64,000 bases of DNA, from the NCBI RefSeq assembly GCF_002575655.3, contig NC_053037.3, positions 251,195,135 to 251,259,134 of the forward strand. The letters run 5' to 3'. Below, in pieces: positions 47,082 through 58,729 of this stretch (within the stretch, counting starts at the first letter, position 1; the number at the start of each line of letters is the position of its first letter). The notes under the pieces were generated by a model. The model saw only the letters and a program-made list of their open reading frames with translations, had not been told where the DNA came from and made no database searches. The position numbers and the translations under genes are program-made. The stretch is from Aegilops tauschii subsp. strangulata (taxonomy: Eukaryota > Streptophyta > Magnoliopsida > Poales > Poaceae).

Positions 47082-48489
47082 AGTGGACAATTCATACTTA
47101 AACATCACATAGCCCTATTGAACATTACATTTTTGCATAACTGAAATAGTTAAACACGACACAGTTAAAACACCGCATGGCAAAAGCTACTACAATAAAG
47201 GGTAGGGGTTGGCTAGCTAGAAAAAGTAAGATTTGCTAATAGGATATTGCCTCACTTATCATGGACGAGATCCTTCCAATTGGAAGAGCACAGACCCATC
47301 GTGCGCTCCCTGATGTCGTAGATGGGTTGTTTCACCTTCGAAGACCCTTTGTGGGTGCCCTCCTCGTGATCGTGGTCAATGAGATCTGGCTTGGCAATTG
47401 AGGATCCCAAGCCGCCTCCATAGAAAGTGTCCTTCAGAAATGACAAAATGGGCTCGATGGCGTACAAGGATCGCAAATCCTTAACCGCGTGGCGCAGGAG
47501 ATCAGCGGCAGGGCCTTCGAAGAGATCGACAATGGTCGAACCAGAGGGGTTGGGTATGGACCACTTAACCAATGAAATGGCCCGCGTGAAGCCGCCGCTG
47601 TCGACGAGCTTGATGTCGTAGCCAGCTTTCCCGAGATACAATAATACGCGAGCCCGCTGATGTGAAGCCTTTGGCATGGCAACGTAGTCAACGTCCCCGC
47701 CGGCTTCTGCGGTGAGGTGTTGTTGCGGGATCGACAGACCGGGACGAGCGGTGGCCACCTCGCCATTGTCCGTCGGAGAGGCCATGATAAACCTCTTTTT
47801 GGCCGTACGCATCGGGCTCCATGGAATACATGGTCGGGCTTAGGCCGCGACTCTCTGGATTAGGGGATGTGGATCTGGCGGGGAGGGACATTGCAGGCCT
47901 CATCTAAAAACTAAGGGGGCGATGGTATGGGAATCTCTGGTTAACCTGAACTATATTATCTAAGCTAGGAGGCACCGGCAGACCGACAGGGGTTGGTGGC
48001 AGTGACGACGGTGAGCTAGGGTTCAAGCGGCGGGGGGGGGGGGGGTGGGGGTGGACTATGGAGGGGGGTGGTGGTGTTTGAGGATACGCCATGGCTACTA
48101 TTTTTTTTAGTAACGGTGGGTGTAGATGGTGGTGGACGTGGGAGGGCGACGGTTCAAATGCCTCGGTTTCTGGAGTTTTACTATAAGGTCGCCGGTGGAG
48201 GAGTGGGGGTAGCATTTGAAATACCGCGGCTACTAAAATTTGGGTAAAGGAATCAAAGAGGGGCGGCAGTAGCCAAGATCGCATACCATGCAAAAAAAAC
48301 AAGATCGCACATGGTCCAAAAACAATATGCGTGTATGATAATAAGGAAAAGCGGAGGAGCCGCCAATTTTTGTATCGCTCAAGGAGGGTAGTTTGTTTTT
48401 AGATTTCTAGCTAGCTGGTCTATCGCACACGGTTTGTCCTATTTTCAGATGCAGACATGGAATTCATCCTAAATAAACTACCCGCCTTG
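47082..48489. other. Flanking DNA right of G
   Basis: This is older sequence into which G was inserted. It contains one minus-strand ORF (47252-47812). Further right lies a C/G-biased stretch with a run of 14 G near 48030 and purine/pyrimidine-biased repeats, where a proline-rich ORF is a compositional by-product. I recognise no transposon ends. Confidence 0.5.
47252..47812 (-). CDS. Hypothetical protein, 186 codons
   Basis: The ORF starts MRTAKKRFIMASPTDNGE and could also start at the second ATG (codon 10, ATCATGGCC). It has normal, mixed composition: QRARVLLYLGKAGYDIKLV, SLVKWSIPNPSGSTIVDLFEG and LRHAVKDLRSLYAIEP are the most structured parts. I recognise no domain, signal peptide or membrane segment. 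It has no resemblance to the retrotransposon proteins around it. It could be a host gene or gene fragment, or part of an unrecognised transposon. No TATA box or intron could be assigned. Confidence 0.4.
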   Translation of the reverse strand: MRTAKKRFIMASPTDNGEVATARPGLSIPQQHLTAEAGGDVDYVAMPKASHQRARVLLYLGKAGYDIKLVDSGGFTRAISLVKWSIPNPSGSTIVDLFEGPAADLLRHAVKDLRSLYAIEPILSFLKDTFYGGGLGSSIAKPDLIDHDHEEGTHKGSSKVKQPIYDIRERTMGLCSSNWKDLVHDK

Positions 48490-48695
48490 AGCTTGCACGA
48501 TCATGGTGATTTTAAAACGCACTAGCATCGCACATGGTTAAGCCAATACCTCCACCCTTGATCGCGCTTGCGCAGTCATGGTGGTTTTACAACGCTCTAG
48601 CATCGCACACGGTTAAGCTAGTACCTCCACCCTTGCTCGCGCTTGCACAATCATGATGATTTTACAGTGCACTAGCATCGAACACGGTTAAGACA
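48490..48695. repeat. 75-bp tandem repeat, nearly three copies
   Basis: CTAGCATCG recurs at 48522, 48597 and 48672. Each unit contains CACACGGTTAAGC, TACCTCCACCCTTG and a CATGGTGATTTTA-like segment, with moderate divergence. Confidence 0.85.
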
Positions 48696-48699
48696 GTGC

Positions 48700-49150
48700 A
48701 CCCGTGTCCGTTGCGCGTCATCCGAGTCTTCATATATAGCACCATTTGGCAGCAAAAAAACGTGAGAGAGGGTCAGAAGACAACCACACAACATGTGGCC
48801 CAAATATATATGAATGAAAAAGGTGGTGTGTGACGTTCAAATTCCCAATGCACAACTTTGACCGCAGGGGCTCACAAGTTGGCGCGTCGTCGAAGATCGG
48901 TGATAGGGGCCAGAAGTCAACAACCACCTGAAGTGGCCAAATATATGTAGGAATAAAGGGTGTGATGTTTAAATACACAATGCACAACTTTGGTGGCACC
49001 TGCCTCGCAAACCGGAAAGCCACTGGATATATCTATAACGACACTATAATAAGGTCATAACTAGCTAGGGTGCTTGCCCCACCCCCACTTCGTGTTGGCG
49101 GGACGCATGAACATACTGATACTTTGCTCATACATGCATGTCACCATGGC
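48700..49150. repeat. Diverged copies of the flanking repeat
   Basis: Two imperfect copies of about 130-150 bp carry GGCCCAAATATAT, then CCCAATGCACAACTTTG. The same motif pair is found at 49690-49755 and 62896-62951. It marks an older, eroded part of the tandem array. Confidence 0.55.
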
Positions 49151-50395
49151 CTACCATAAGACGGACCAGTGAATCTATCGCTTGGTCAACCAACCACTGT
49201 TGTTGTCGATAAAAAATAAATAGAATACACCGCTTGGGCCAATAGATTAGACCATCATCAAATATCACACGAGAGGGGCCAAAAAACCAGCACCGCCTGC
49301 ATGCGGCCCAAAATGATGTACGTTGGGATGGTTGATGTGTTTTAAATATCAAATAATATACAATTTCGATGTGGCGCTTGCCTCCCGATGCAAACAACTC
49401 CCATGAAAGCGAGGTAATTAAGGACGAATACGTAGGGTACTATGTCGATCCAACCCACCAATTCGAGCGTGTGGGAGAGAATCCTGATAACGCATGAGCT
49501 CGAACTTTGCTTGAACATGTCACCGTGACCCGCCCTAACACAAACTAGGAGGAATCAATTCATCGCCAAACCCCCCTCGTTATCAGTGAAGGGATGATAT
49601 ATATAGACCCCGGGGAGCCCACAGATATGTGTGTTGTCTAAAACCGCACAAGGGAGACATGGTCGATCGGAAGGCCCCCTATACCCTGCATGCGGCCCAA
49701 AAATATGCATGGGTCATATATGATCTGTTCAAATCCCCAATGCACAACTTTGATGGGGCACAAACTACATTACAAACTGAACACCGTACACCAGGCCAGG
49801 TTCAAGACGTATGATGTCAGTTCCCCAACTTCGAGGCGGGGTGGAGGCAGGGTATCGTCCAACGCATGTGCTCACTTGATTTGGTCTAACATGGCACATA
49901 GAGCAAGAGGAAACTGTCATGGTCAAACCCTTCTCATACGTTGGGTCAAAGGGTTAGATGAGGAACTCGTCAAACCATTCTCGTACGTTGGGTCAAAGGG
50001 TTAGATGAGGAACCCGTCATGGTTAAACCATTCTCATACGTTGGGTCAAAGGGATAGACTGTGTGGGCCCATAGATCTCGATCATTCTCCGATTTTTTAG
50101 AATAATAAATAACGAAAAAAACATAATTCTACAAATTACCAAAACATGGATCCCAAGGTTTATATAATCGACATGACAGGCCACTACATGCACATATTTA
50201 GATGTTAAATGTCTGTAATGACCATATCATGGCGCTTAAATGAAGCGGGATAGATTGTGTGGGCCCATAGATCTTGATCATTCTATGATTTTTGAGAACA
50301 AGAAATAACAAAAAAAACATCATTCTACCAATTACCAAAACACGGATCCCAAGGTTTATATATCGATATGACAGGTCACCACATGTCGCCATGAC
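49151..50395. repeat. Tandem unit 1, about 1.24 kb
   Basis: CTACCATAAGACGGACCAGTG at 49151 recurs as CTACCATAAAACGGACCAG at 50396, a period of 1245 bp. Other landmarks keep the order and spacing: CAATAGATTAGACCATCAT, ACTAGGAGGAATC, GATGATATATATAGACCCCG and CCCAATGCACAACTT. No ORF stands out. Inside are shorter repeats: a segment with CGTTGGGTCAAAGGG three times (49931-50070, 47 and 51 bp apart) and a direct repeat of about 197 bp (50051 and 50248). Confidence 0.82.
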
Positions 50396-50488
50396 CTACC
50401 ATAAAACGGACCAGTGAATCTATCGCTTGGTCAAACGACCACTATTGTTGTCGATCAAAAATGGATAGAATACACCGCTTGGGCCAAT

Positions 50489-51405
50489 TGATGAGGACAT
50501 CAATACCATTGTTACACCCACAGCCCCTGCTGCTATACATACTGGACCAATTACTAGAGCTCGCGCACGCCAATTAAATTACCAGGTACTTTCGTTTCTT
50601 GGTAATGATTCTAATGTTCATGAGAATATGATGCTGCCTAAATTGGATACATTTGTTTTGCTTACAAATGAAGGGCCTAGCTTTGAGAAGGATGAACATT
50701 GGAGCAAGAACAAGCATGGAGATGATGGCATGCGCATGGGGAACAAGAACGGAGTTACAAGTGATGATTTCAGGATGTTGAAGCCACCATAATGCGTGCA
50801 TGAAGCCTTGGACGAAATATACAAGATGCTACTTCATAACTTTCGTCCAGAGGCTATTCTAGGTGCTGCGTCACCTTATTATTGGGCCAGGCCCGTCTAA
50901 TTTTGAAATACTTGAGTATAGGCTGTTTTTAGAGTCCGTATGTGTGGGGAAACAAGAGATAGGGTTGGTTTCGGACCCCTTCCCCAAGGGCCACGAAATT
51001 CCCCCCTCTTCCTCCATATATACAGCCCTTAGGGCGTCGTTTAGACTTTGGGTTTTGTTTAGATTAAAAGTTCACCATAGCTGAAACTTCGCGTACTTCG
51101 TTTGTATTCAACGACCAGACAAAGGCGTCACAGAACCCCACCTTGATCAATAAAGCTTTCATCTTATATTCGCAATATCCAGATTGCAATCTCAGTTTCT
51201 TGCTTGTTCTTCGTTTGCTCGCAGGAAACAGACCCTCGTGGTCAGGTTGATCGTGCTCCGGCGTGGTCAATAACCTCTCGGAGTTGGTTTAGCGATTGCT
51301 AAGGCGCGACGTCATCGCACGTTCGTAGTCGGATCGTCAAAGTCGACTTCCACCAAAGCGATATCCATCATCTCATCGAAAGACGGGACACCTTTGCCTC
51401 TATCA
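50489..51405 (+). repeat. A6: solo LTR of family A
   Basis: A single 917-bp LTR, TGATGAGGACATC to CTCTATCA, between CCAAT duplications (50484-50488 and 51406-51410). No primer site or polypurine tract adjoins it, so the internal part was lost by LTR-LTR recombination. Confidence 0.95.
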
Positions 51406-51731
51406 CCAATAGATTAGACCATCATAAAAAATTGCATGGGAGGGGCTACAAAACCAACACCACCTACGGCCCAAAATGATGTACGTTGGAAGGGTTGATG
51501 TGTTTTAAATATCAAATAATGTACAATATAGATGTGGTGCTTGCCTCTCGATACAGACAACCCCCATGAAAGCCAAGTAATTAAGGACGACATACGTAGG
51601 GTACGGTGTTGGTCCAACCCACCAATCCAAGCGTGTGGGAGGGAATCCTGAGAATGCATGAGCTCGAACTTTCAAACATGTCACCGTGACCCGGCCTAAC
51701 ATGAACTAGGAGGAATCCATTCATGGCCAAA

Positions 51732-52793
51732 TGATGCGGAGCATCCCACGATCATCCCCATGGACACATCTACACCTCCAACGACACCATTTGGACCAAT
51801 GACAAGAGCTAGAGCGAAGGCTATCGAAGATAAGGTGAACTCACTCCTTTTCGAACTACCACTTTCTATGCATGAGACATGGATGCTACCTCAAGCGGAA
51901 ACACTATGTGTGATCAGGTACTCGGAGGAAAGCCATGGAACATCTACATACAATGGACAAGAGGGCGAGGACACCAAGCGCGAAGGACAAGAAGAAGAGC
52001 TGCCACGGAAGTTACAGGCACCGGACGACCGGCCCAGCCCAGACGTTCGACCCCTGGAGGTCACACCAGCCCAAGGAACTCAGGCCAGCAAACGCTACAG
52101 CGGCCGGACGTCCGGTCATGACCGGACGTACGACATATCCCAGGCTCCGAACGACCGAACCCCTCCGGACGACCGACGCTACGCCAACAGAATGAACTCT
52201 ACCGAAATCCGAGGATCTCCGGACGACCGACACATCCTTCATAGAGCCTAATTTACGGAAGTCCGAAGATCTACGGATGTCCGGACCTCCGCGAGCCTCC
52301 GGACGACCGACGCCTTACGGACGTCCGACCCCTGGCTGTGTCCAGTTATGGGTTGAGGCCCATGTACCCCTCCACTTCGCCCCCATTTGCATTAAGACTA
52401 TAAATAGACCTCCTCCTCCTCCTAGTTAGGGTTAGCATTGGTTTAGCTCATATGTGAGATAGAGCTTTGCTCGTCCATTATGGATCTACTCCACAAGAGA
52501 GACCGCGGCCCATCTACGGAGAAGATCCCCTTGGATTCAAGACCCCCTCTTGGGTGGCCCCATCAAGACCTCCTCTAGGAAAAGAATCGGTTACCTTTGT
52601 ATCGTCCTTTGTTGATCGTGGATCTTGTATCTCCTCTCGTGTTTCGAGGATCTAGCACATGTGTAATCGAATCTTGTTGGTTTGAGTGATTCTCTCATGT
52701 TTCCCTCGTGTTTCCCCTCGTGTTCTTCGTGTTCATCATTGGAATCCGCTCCTTTCGTGAAAGATCGGCCGTATAGGGTTCCACCCTACATCA
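51732..52793 (+). repeat. 5' LTR of E
   Basis: 1062 bp. The first 250 bases continue the polyprotein frame. A dense array of CCGGACGTCCGG-like motifs (52020-52330) precedes TATAAATA. Confidence 0.93.
52399..52406 (+). promoter_or_regulatory. TATA box of E 5' LTR
   Basis: TATAAATA in AAGACTATAAATAGACC. The same box is at 62228-62235 in the 3' LTR. It lies about 70 bases after the last palindrome. Confidence 0.7.
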
Positions 52794-52796
52794 TCT

Positions 52797-52808
52797 TGGT
52801 ATCAGAGC
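52797..52808 (+). other. Primer-binding site of E
   Basis: TGGTATCAGAGC starts three bases after the LTR and is a full match to the usual initiator methionine tRNA site. Confidence 0.85.
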
Positions 52809-54267
52809 CACGTTTATCACGATTTCGGAGCCCCCCGTTGTGTTTTCTAGCTTGATTTTGTTGTGTCCTTCCCTAATTTGAAAATTCCCCACAAAAATAG
52901 CCCCAATTTTTTTGTGATTTGTTGGTGTGATGAAATTTTGTTGGATTTGATCCATGGATTTGCTTTGCCACGAGTGGATCTAGCTTCTCCACCTTTTCCA
53001 TCCACAAAATCGCTCGGATTTGACGGTTTTTGACCTCTCCACGACGAACCCTAGCAGTTCATCCCGTGCCCGATTTCGCACAGGCACCGGACGTCCGTCA
53101 GCTTTCAAACGTCCGACGACTGGACGACCGTAATCCCCCGGACGTCCGTACTTCTCTGACGAAACTGAATTTTCTCCCCCGAAAATTTTCAACCACCACC
53201 CCACTTCCGCATACGCATCCGCATAACACCACCATAGCCTTCCCGCTACCAACTCCGACAATTTGGTCACGCTTTTGCTTTGAGATTTTGAGTTCCGATT
53301 CCTGTGTCCTATTGTGTTTCGGCTATCTAGGTACGGTTTGGCATCGACATCACCGCCGCGCATTTTCGCAACGGACTCGTCATCAACGGTAACCTCATCT
53401 TGGTATCGTGATATCATCATACAGTCTTGCCATTGCATTGATAACCCCATAGCCCATTTTGCGTAGCTTACCTATCGAGACTTGCCTTTGAGTATTGCCG
53501 GCAACGTGACTTCTGCACATTAGTGATCATACTTCCCATAGCATACATACCATATCATCGTGGTGCATATCTTGGTATCATCTCTTGTGTCACAAAGTTG
53601 TCATCGCATACACTCAATTGCTATCTTGGTTCGTGAAACATTGCATGAGAAAAGAGCTCACACACAAAGAGCCAAGCAAGCTTTTAAGCAAAAGGGAAAG
53701 ATAAGCAAAGATCTTATAAGCAAGAACCATAGCATCATACAACATTAAGATTGTCATACTCGATCATCTTGGATCATATCATCGGAATACCATACATATA
53801 GCATACTTGCGGTAGAAGTCGTTGCATTTTTACTTAGTAGGTTGTGCACAAGTTTCATATCCGCCTATTGTGCAATCGTGCTAGCGTCTCTCTAGTGTTG
53901 TGCAACATGAGCATTTTCGTGGATTCCACATTTTGGCTCATTCCTTGGTTGCACGACCCCACTTATCTATTTGCGTGTGTGTGTACCATACCTTGCTATT
54001 GGTCTACTTGTTGCATTTGCAAATTTGTGAATCTTTTCCAACATTATTGAGTCTCATTAACAATTGCATCAAATTTTGTGCCACCATCCTAACCAAGCTC
54101 CACCATAAGCCTTTACTTGTGTAGGTGTGAGAAACCGACAAGAATTGGTACCAATTGTGCTATTTCCTTGTTACACATTGGAGTGATCATTGATCCATCT
54201 TCAACATCGGTCAAGGTACATTTGGTATAAGTTCTTCTCTTTCTCCAACTCACATATTTTGTTTGGA
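52809..54267 (+). other. Untranslated leader of E
   Basis: About 1.46 kb without a convincing gene. 53083-53150 carries four more GGACGTCCG or GGACGACCG motifs like those of the LTR. Later parts match the leader of D (7722-8606) on the opposite strand. Confidence 0.7.
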
Positions 54268-56610
54268 ATGATGGATAGGCCAATTACTTCTACCAACCCA
54301 CTCTTCCTTGAGCAAGACGACGACCTGAACAACTACATCACCAATCTACACCTATTTGGTACACAACGAGCTTTCCATGAAGAGCAACAAGCAATGAGCG
54401 ACCGCATCGACAACCTCGCCACCGACTTGCGACTCTCTGAGCAATGTACAAGAGACTACTTCAACAACAAGCTCGACGAACACAAGCACGAGAATGACGC
54501 AAGGATGGACGAGATTCGCACATTGTTGGTCAACCGCTCTTCTACCACTTCGTCCTACTCAAGAAGGAGCCGCTCAAGTCGACACTCTGACGGCACTATC
54601 TCCGGCTCAAGTACCCCGACATCGAATACGCTTCGTAGTGCCGCGTGTCAAGATCGTCACGCCAACCACAATCCTCTACAAGATACCGACTCTCAAGAGC
54701 AAGCTCGCGCGCAAGAACATCGTCATCGTCAAAACCAAGCTACATTCGCGCAAGCACAAGAACGGCAACACCAACGACAACGTGAAGAAAAGGAACGAGC
54801 GCGACAACACCAAGATGCACAAGATGCCGAGGCACAACGCCAAGAACAACAACTACGTGAAGCTCAAGCACTTGTGGCACAACGTGCCCTTCGTGATTCA
54901 AGTCGAGTCGTAGACAACCGAGGCCGACAAGCTCGTGAGCATCAAGAAGCGCTTCATGATGAAGTTCAAGAAAGGATTTATTAATCACGTGTGCATCGTC
55001 AAGCTCCTCGTCAAGATCGACAAGCGCCTCCTCAAGCTAGACAAGAACATCAAGTTCATCGAGAGCATGAAGACAATGGAAATCCTCCAAGACAAGAGCA
55101 ACATGAGGTCGACAACCCTCCTCACCAAGAGCACCATGAGTTTGTCAATCCTCAACGACATGGGCGTCATCATACCCGACCCCAACACAATGAAGAGCAA
55201 CGATACGGCAAGCTAAAGTTCACCATGCCCAAGTTTTTCGGAAGCAATGATCCCGAAGAGTACATATCATGGGCATTGAAGGTTGACAAAATCTTCCGCT
55301 TGCACAACTATGAAGACGAGAAGGAGATCGCGATGGCATCCCTTGAGTTCCAAGACTACGTCCTCATTTGGTGGGAACAAGTCACTGAGCGCCGAGAAGC
55401 AAGAGGTGAACCACCCATCACAACTTGGGCGCAAATGAAGGATGTCATGAGAGCACGTTTCGTGCCAACCTACTACAACCGCGACCTCTTCAAGAAACTC
55501 CAACTCCTCAAGCAAGGAACCAAGAGCGTTGAAGAGTACTACAAGGAAATGGAGATCGCCATGATACGAGCCAATGTCACGGAAGATGATGAACAAACTA
55601 TGACACGTTTCTTGAATGGACTCAATCATCCTATCAAGAAGACCGCCGACTTCCAGCCATACTCGAACCTCATCGAGCTAGTGCATCAAGCTACCAAGGC
55701 GGAACATCAAGTGCAAGATGACTTCAAATATGCCAAGTTCTCATCCAAGTCCAATGGCTTCTCCAACTCTCAAACGTCAACGACTCCAACAACTTCTACC
55801 TCAACCAAGCCATCTACAAGCAACGGCGATAAGTCAAGTTACAAGAAAACTTCGACAACCCCAAGTCGTCCTCCTACTACAAGCAACTTCAAGCCGAGAG
55901 CTTCATCATCATCTACCCCAACCGATGAGACCATCAAGACAAGTTCCTTCAAATGCTTCACATGCGGCGGCCGAGGCCACAAGTCCTTCGAGTGTACAAA
56001 CAAGCGCACCATGATCCTCAACGACGACGGAACCTATGACTCCATGAGTGAAGGAGAAATGGAAGCCCTTGACCAAGTGGCCATGCACCGGCAAGTGAAT
56101 GAAGATGAAGATGGTCAAGTCTTTTGTGACGAATATTCGAGCCCCGCTCTTGTTGTCTCCAAGGTCTTGACTCTTCAACATCAACAAGAAGACGACCAAA
56201 GATGCCATATCTTCCACACCAAGGTCGGCATCAATGGAAGGTCCATCAAGGTCATCATCGATGGAGGGAGTTGCCATAACTTAGCGAGTGAACAACTATG
56301 CTCCAAGCTCAATTTGGTCAAGATGAAGCACCCGCACCCTTACAAAGTTCAATGGCTAAGCGACAACGGCACCATCCAAGTCGAGCATAGAGTACAAGTT
56401 TCTTTCAAGATCGGAGCATACGAAGACACTTTGGAGTGTGATGTCCTTCCGATGACCGTTTGCCACCTCCTTCTTGTACGGCCATGGCAATTTGACCGAG
56501 GTGTCATCCACAACGGGCGTACAAACCACTGTAGCTTCAAGATGAAAGGAAGGGAGTATGTGCTACGACCTATGTCTCCAAGCCAAGTGATCGCCGAGGA
56601 ACGTAAATAA
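54268..56610 (+). pseudogene. gag: E gag and protease, one in-frame stop
   Basis: The start is one of two adjacent ATGs at 54268 and 54271. The N-terminal half is a glutamine-, arginine- and histidine-rich coiled coil (QRQREEKERARQHQDAQDAE). TAA at 54982-54984 interrupts the frame, which resumes directly behind it. The capsid core follows (FTMPKFFGSNDPEEYISWAL, YVLIWWEQV, EEYYKEMEIAMIRANV), then the zinc knuckle CFTCGGRGHKSFEC (55954-55995) and protease IIDGGSCHN (Asp codon 56260). The ORF ends at 56608-56610 in B2 sequence, so the link to RT is gone. Confidence 0.9.
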
Positions 56611-56611
56611 T

Positions 56612-57785
56612 ATATTTGCTTCCAATAATTTTGATGAACGTAAAAAAGTTAAGGTTGCGGTTGGTTCTTTCACTGGTTATGCTGTAGTTTGGTGGAGTGA
56701 ATATTGTCGGTTACACCCTAATGATATACCTACTACTTGGGATGATTTGAAACTTGCCATGCGACGTACATTCGTTCCCGCTTATTATACTCGTGACATG
56801 ATTAAAAAGTTGCAACATTTAAAACAAGGTAGTGACACCGTAACGAAATATTGTGATACTTTACAGACTATCTTGCTGCATTCCTCTTTAGAAGAAAGTG
56901 AAGAAGATTTTATGGATAGATTTTGGGGAGGATTAAATCGTGACATTCAGGAGATACTAATTCATGAAGAGTGTATCCTATGGACAATTTGTTTCATCTT
57001 GCTTGCAAAGCTGAATAGGAAATAAAACGACGTGTTGCCCACAAGGAGAACAAGTGCGAGATGCACATTCCAAGAGTTGATACGGTTGTCCCTTCAACTA
57101 CTAGGCATACTATGACAACCACATCCGTTGTTGTGAGGACTACATCACCTCCACCATGTGACACATCATCATCGAGAGTGCCTACATCATCTAAGTTGAT
57201 CATAAGAGGTAATGACAAAGGTACTAATCTTCCACCTCCACATGAGTATGATGAATGTCTTCTCAATTTAAATGCACCATGCGGTGAGCTACCCACTACT
57301 TTGATCACACCAGATTTAGAGGACTATGTTGACGATTTGACTTTGCCATGTGATCAAACAATTTTGAGTGAACACATTGAATTAACTATCAATGCAAAAG
57401 AATCAAGTGAATCAGGGAATAAATCAGATTTGGATCAAATACGTTTGAAAATAATTGTGCCAATGTTTATCATTTTGATATGACCTCTAATCTTGGTGAT
57501 GGTTCATCAATGTTGGTATGGTTTAATGATAAGCATTGTCAATCTTTTGATATGAATAAGAACTTCACTTATATGTGCAAACTGAGTTGCAATATTTACA
57601 TGCCTTTCACTTCTTGTGATAATATATTGGCTTTATATTTCACGACTTTTGAAGGGTGCCCTTGTATAACTGTGTCACATGTGCCCCAACTGGGATCAGT
57701 AAAAATGGATGACATATACTTATACAATGTGTACACCTTGTCTCTTTTGTTAGCCAGATTTCAGATTAAGCAACGCCGAGGATGA
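56612..57785 (+). pseudogene. B2 gag and B-specific region, broken
   Basis: Starting at the capsid core (AVVWWSEYCRLHP, YYTRDMIKKLQHLKQG, FMDRFWGGLN) the frame ends at a TAA near 57022 after a frame change. The B-specific part runs from 57061 (PPPHEYDECLLNLNAPCGEL) and shifts frame near 57480, continuing over MTSNLGDGSSMLVWF to 57785. It matches the B1 ORF along its length, with scattered substitutions and small indels, and confirms that the unrecognised region is a stable part of family B. Confidence 0.82.
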
Positions 57786-58698
57786 TAGAGGCAAAGGTGT
57801 CCCGTCTTTCGATGAGATGATGGATATCGCTTTGATGGAAGTCGGCTTTGACGATCCGACTACGAACGTGCGAGGACGTCGCGCCTTAGCAATCGCTAAA
57901 CCAACTCCGAGAGGTTATTGACCACGCCGGAGCACGATCAACCTGACCACGAGGGTCTGTTTCCTGCGAGCAAACGAAGAACAAGCAAGAAACTGAGATT
58001 GCAATCTGGATATTGCGAATATAAGATGAAAGCTTTATTGATCAAGGTGGGGTTCTGTGACGCCTTTGTCTGGTCGTTGAACACAGACGAAGTACGCGAA
58101 GTTGCAGCTATGGCGAACTTTTAATCTAAACAAAACCCAAAGTCTAAACGACGCCCTAAGGGCTGTATATATGGAGGAAGAGGGGGGAATTTCGTGGCCC
58201 TTGGGTAAGGGGTCAGAAACCAACCCTATCTCTTGTTTCCCCACACATACGGACTCTAAAAACAGCCTATACTCAAGTATTTCGAAATTACATGGGCCTG
58301 GCCCAATAATAAGGTGACGCAGCACCTAGAATAGCCTCTGGACGAAAGTTATGAAGTAGCATCTTGTATATTTCGTCCAAGGCTTCATGCATGCATTATG
58401 GTGGCTTCAACGTCCTGAAATCATCACTTGTAACTCCGTTCTTGTTCCCCATGCGCATGCCATCATCTCCATGCTTGTTCTTGCTCCAATGTTCATCCTT
58501 CTCAAAGCTAGGCCCTTCATTTGTAAGCAAAACAAATGTATCCAATTTAGGCAGCATCATATTCTCATGAACATTAGAATCATTACCAAGAAACGAAAGT
58601 ACCTGGTAATTTAATTGGCGTGCGCGAGCTCTAGTAATTGGTCCAGTATGTATAGCAGCAGGGCTGTGGGTGTAACAATGGTATTGATGTCCTCATCA
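57783..58698 (-). repeat. A7: solo LTR of family A in B2
   Basis: 916 bp in reverse orientation (TGATAGAGG to CCTCATCA on the plus strand) between GAGGA duplications (57778-57782 and 58699-58703). It sits just upstream of the B2 polypurine tract. TATA and AATAAA are present on the minus strand. Confidence 0.95.
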
Positions 58699-58729
58699 GA
58701 GGACGGCTTTGTTTTCAAGAAGGGGAGGA

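Noticed and set aside
47904..48302. Proline-rich minus-strand ORF of 132 codons
   Set aside because: It is produced by C-rich runs, including 14 consecutive C on that strand, and has no protein-like features.
52797..52808. tRNA gene at the TGGTATCAGAGC site
   Set aside because: Only the short primer-binding complement is present and no cloverleaf can be formed.
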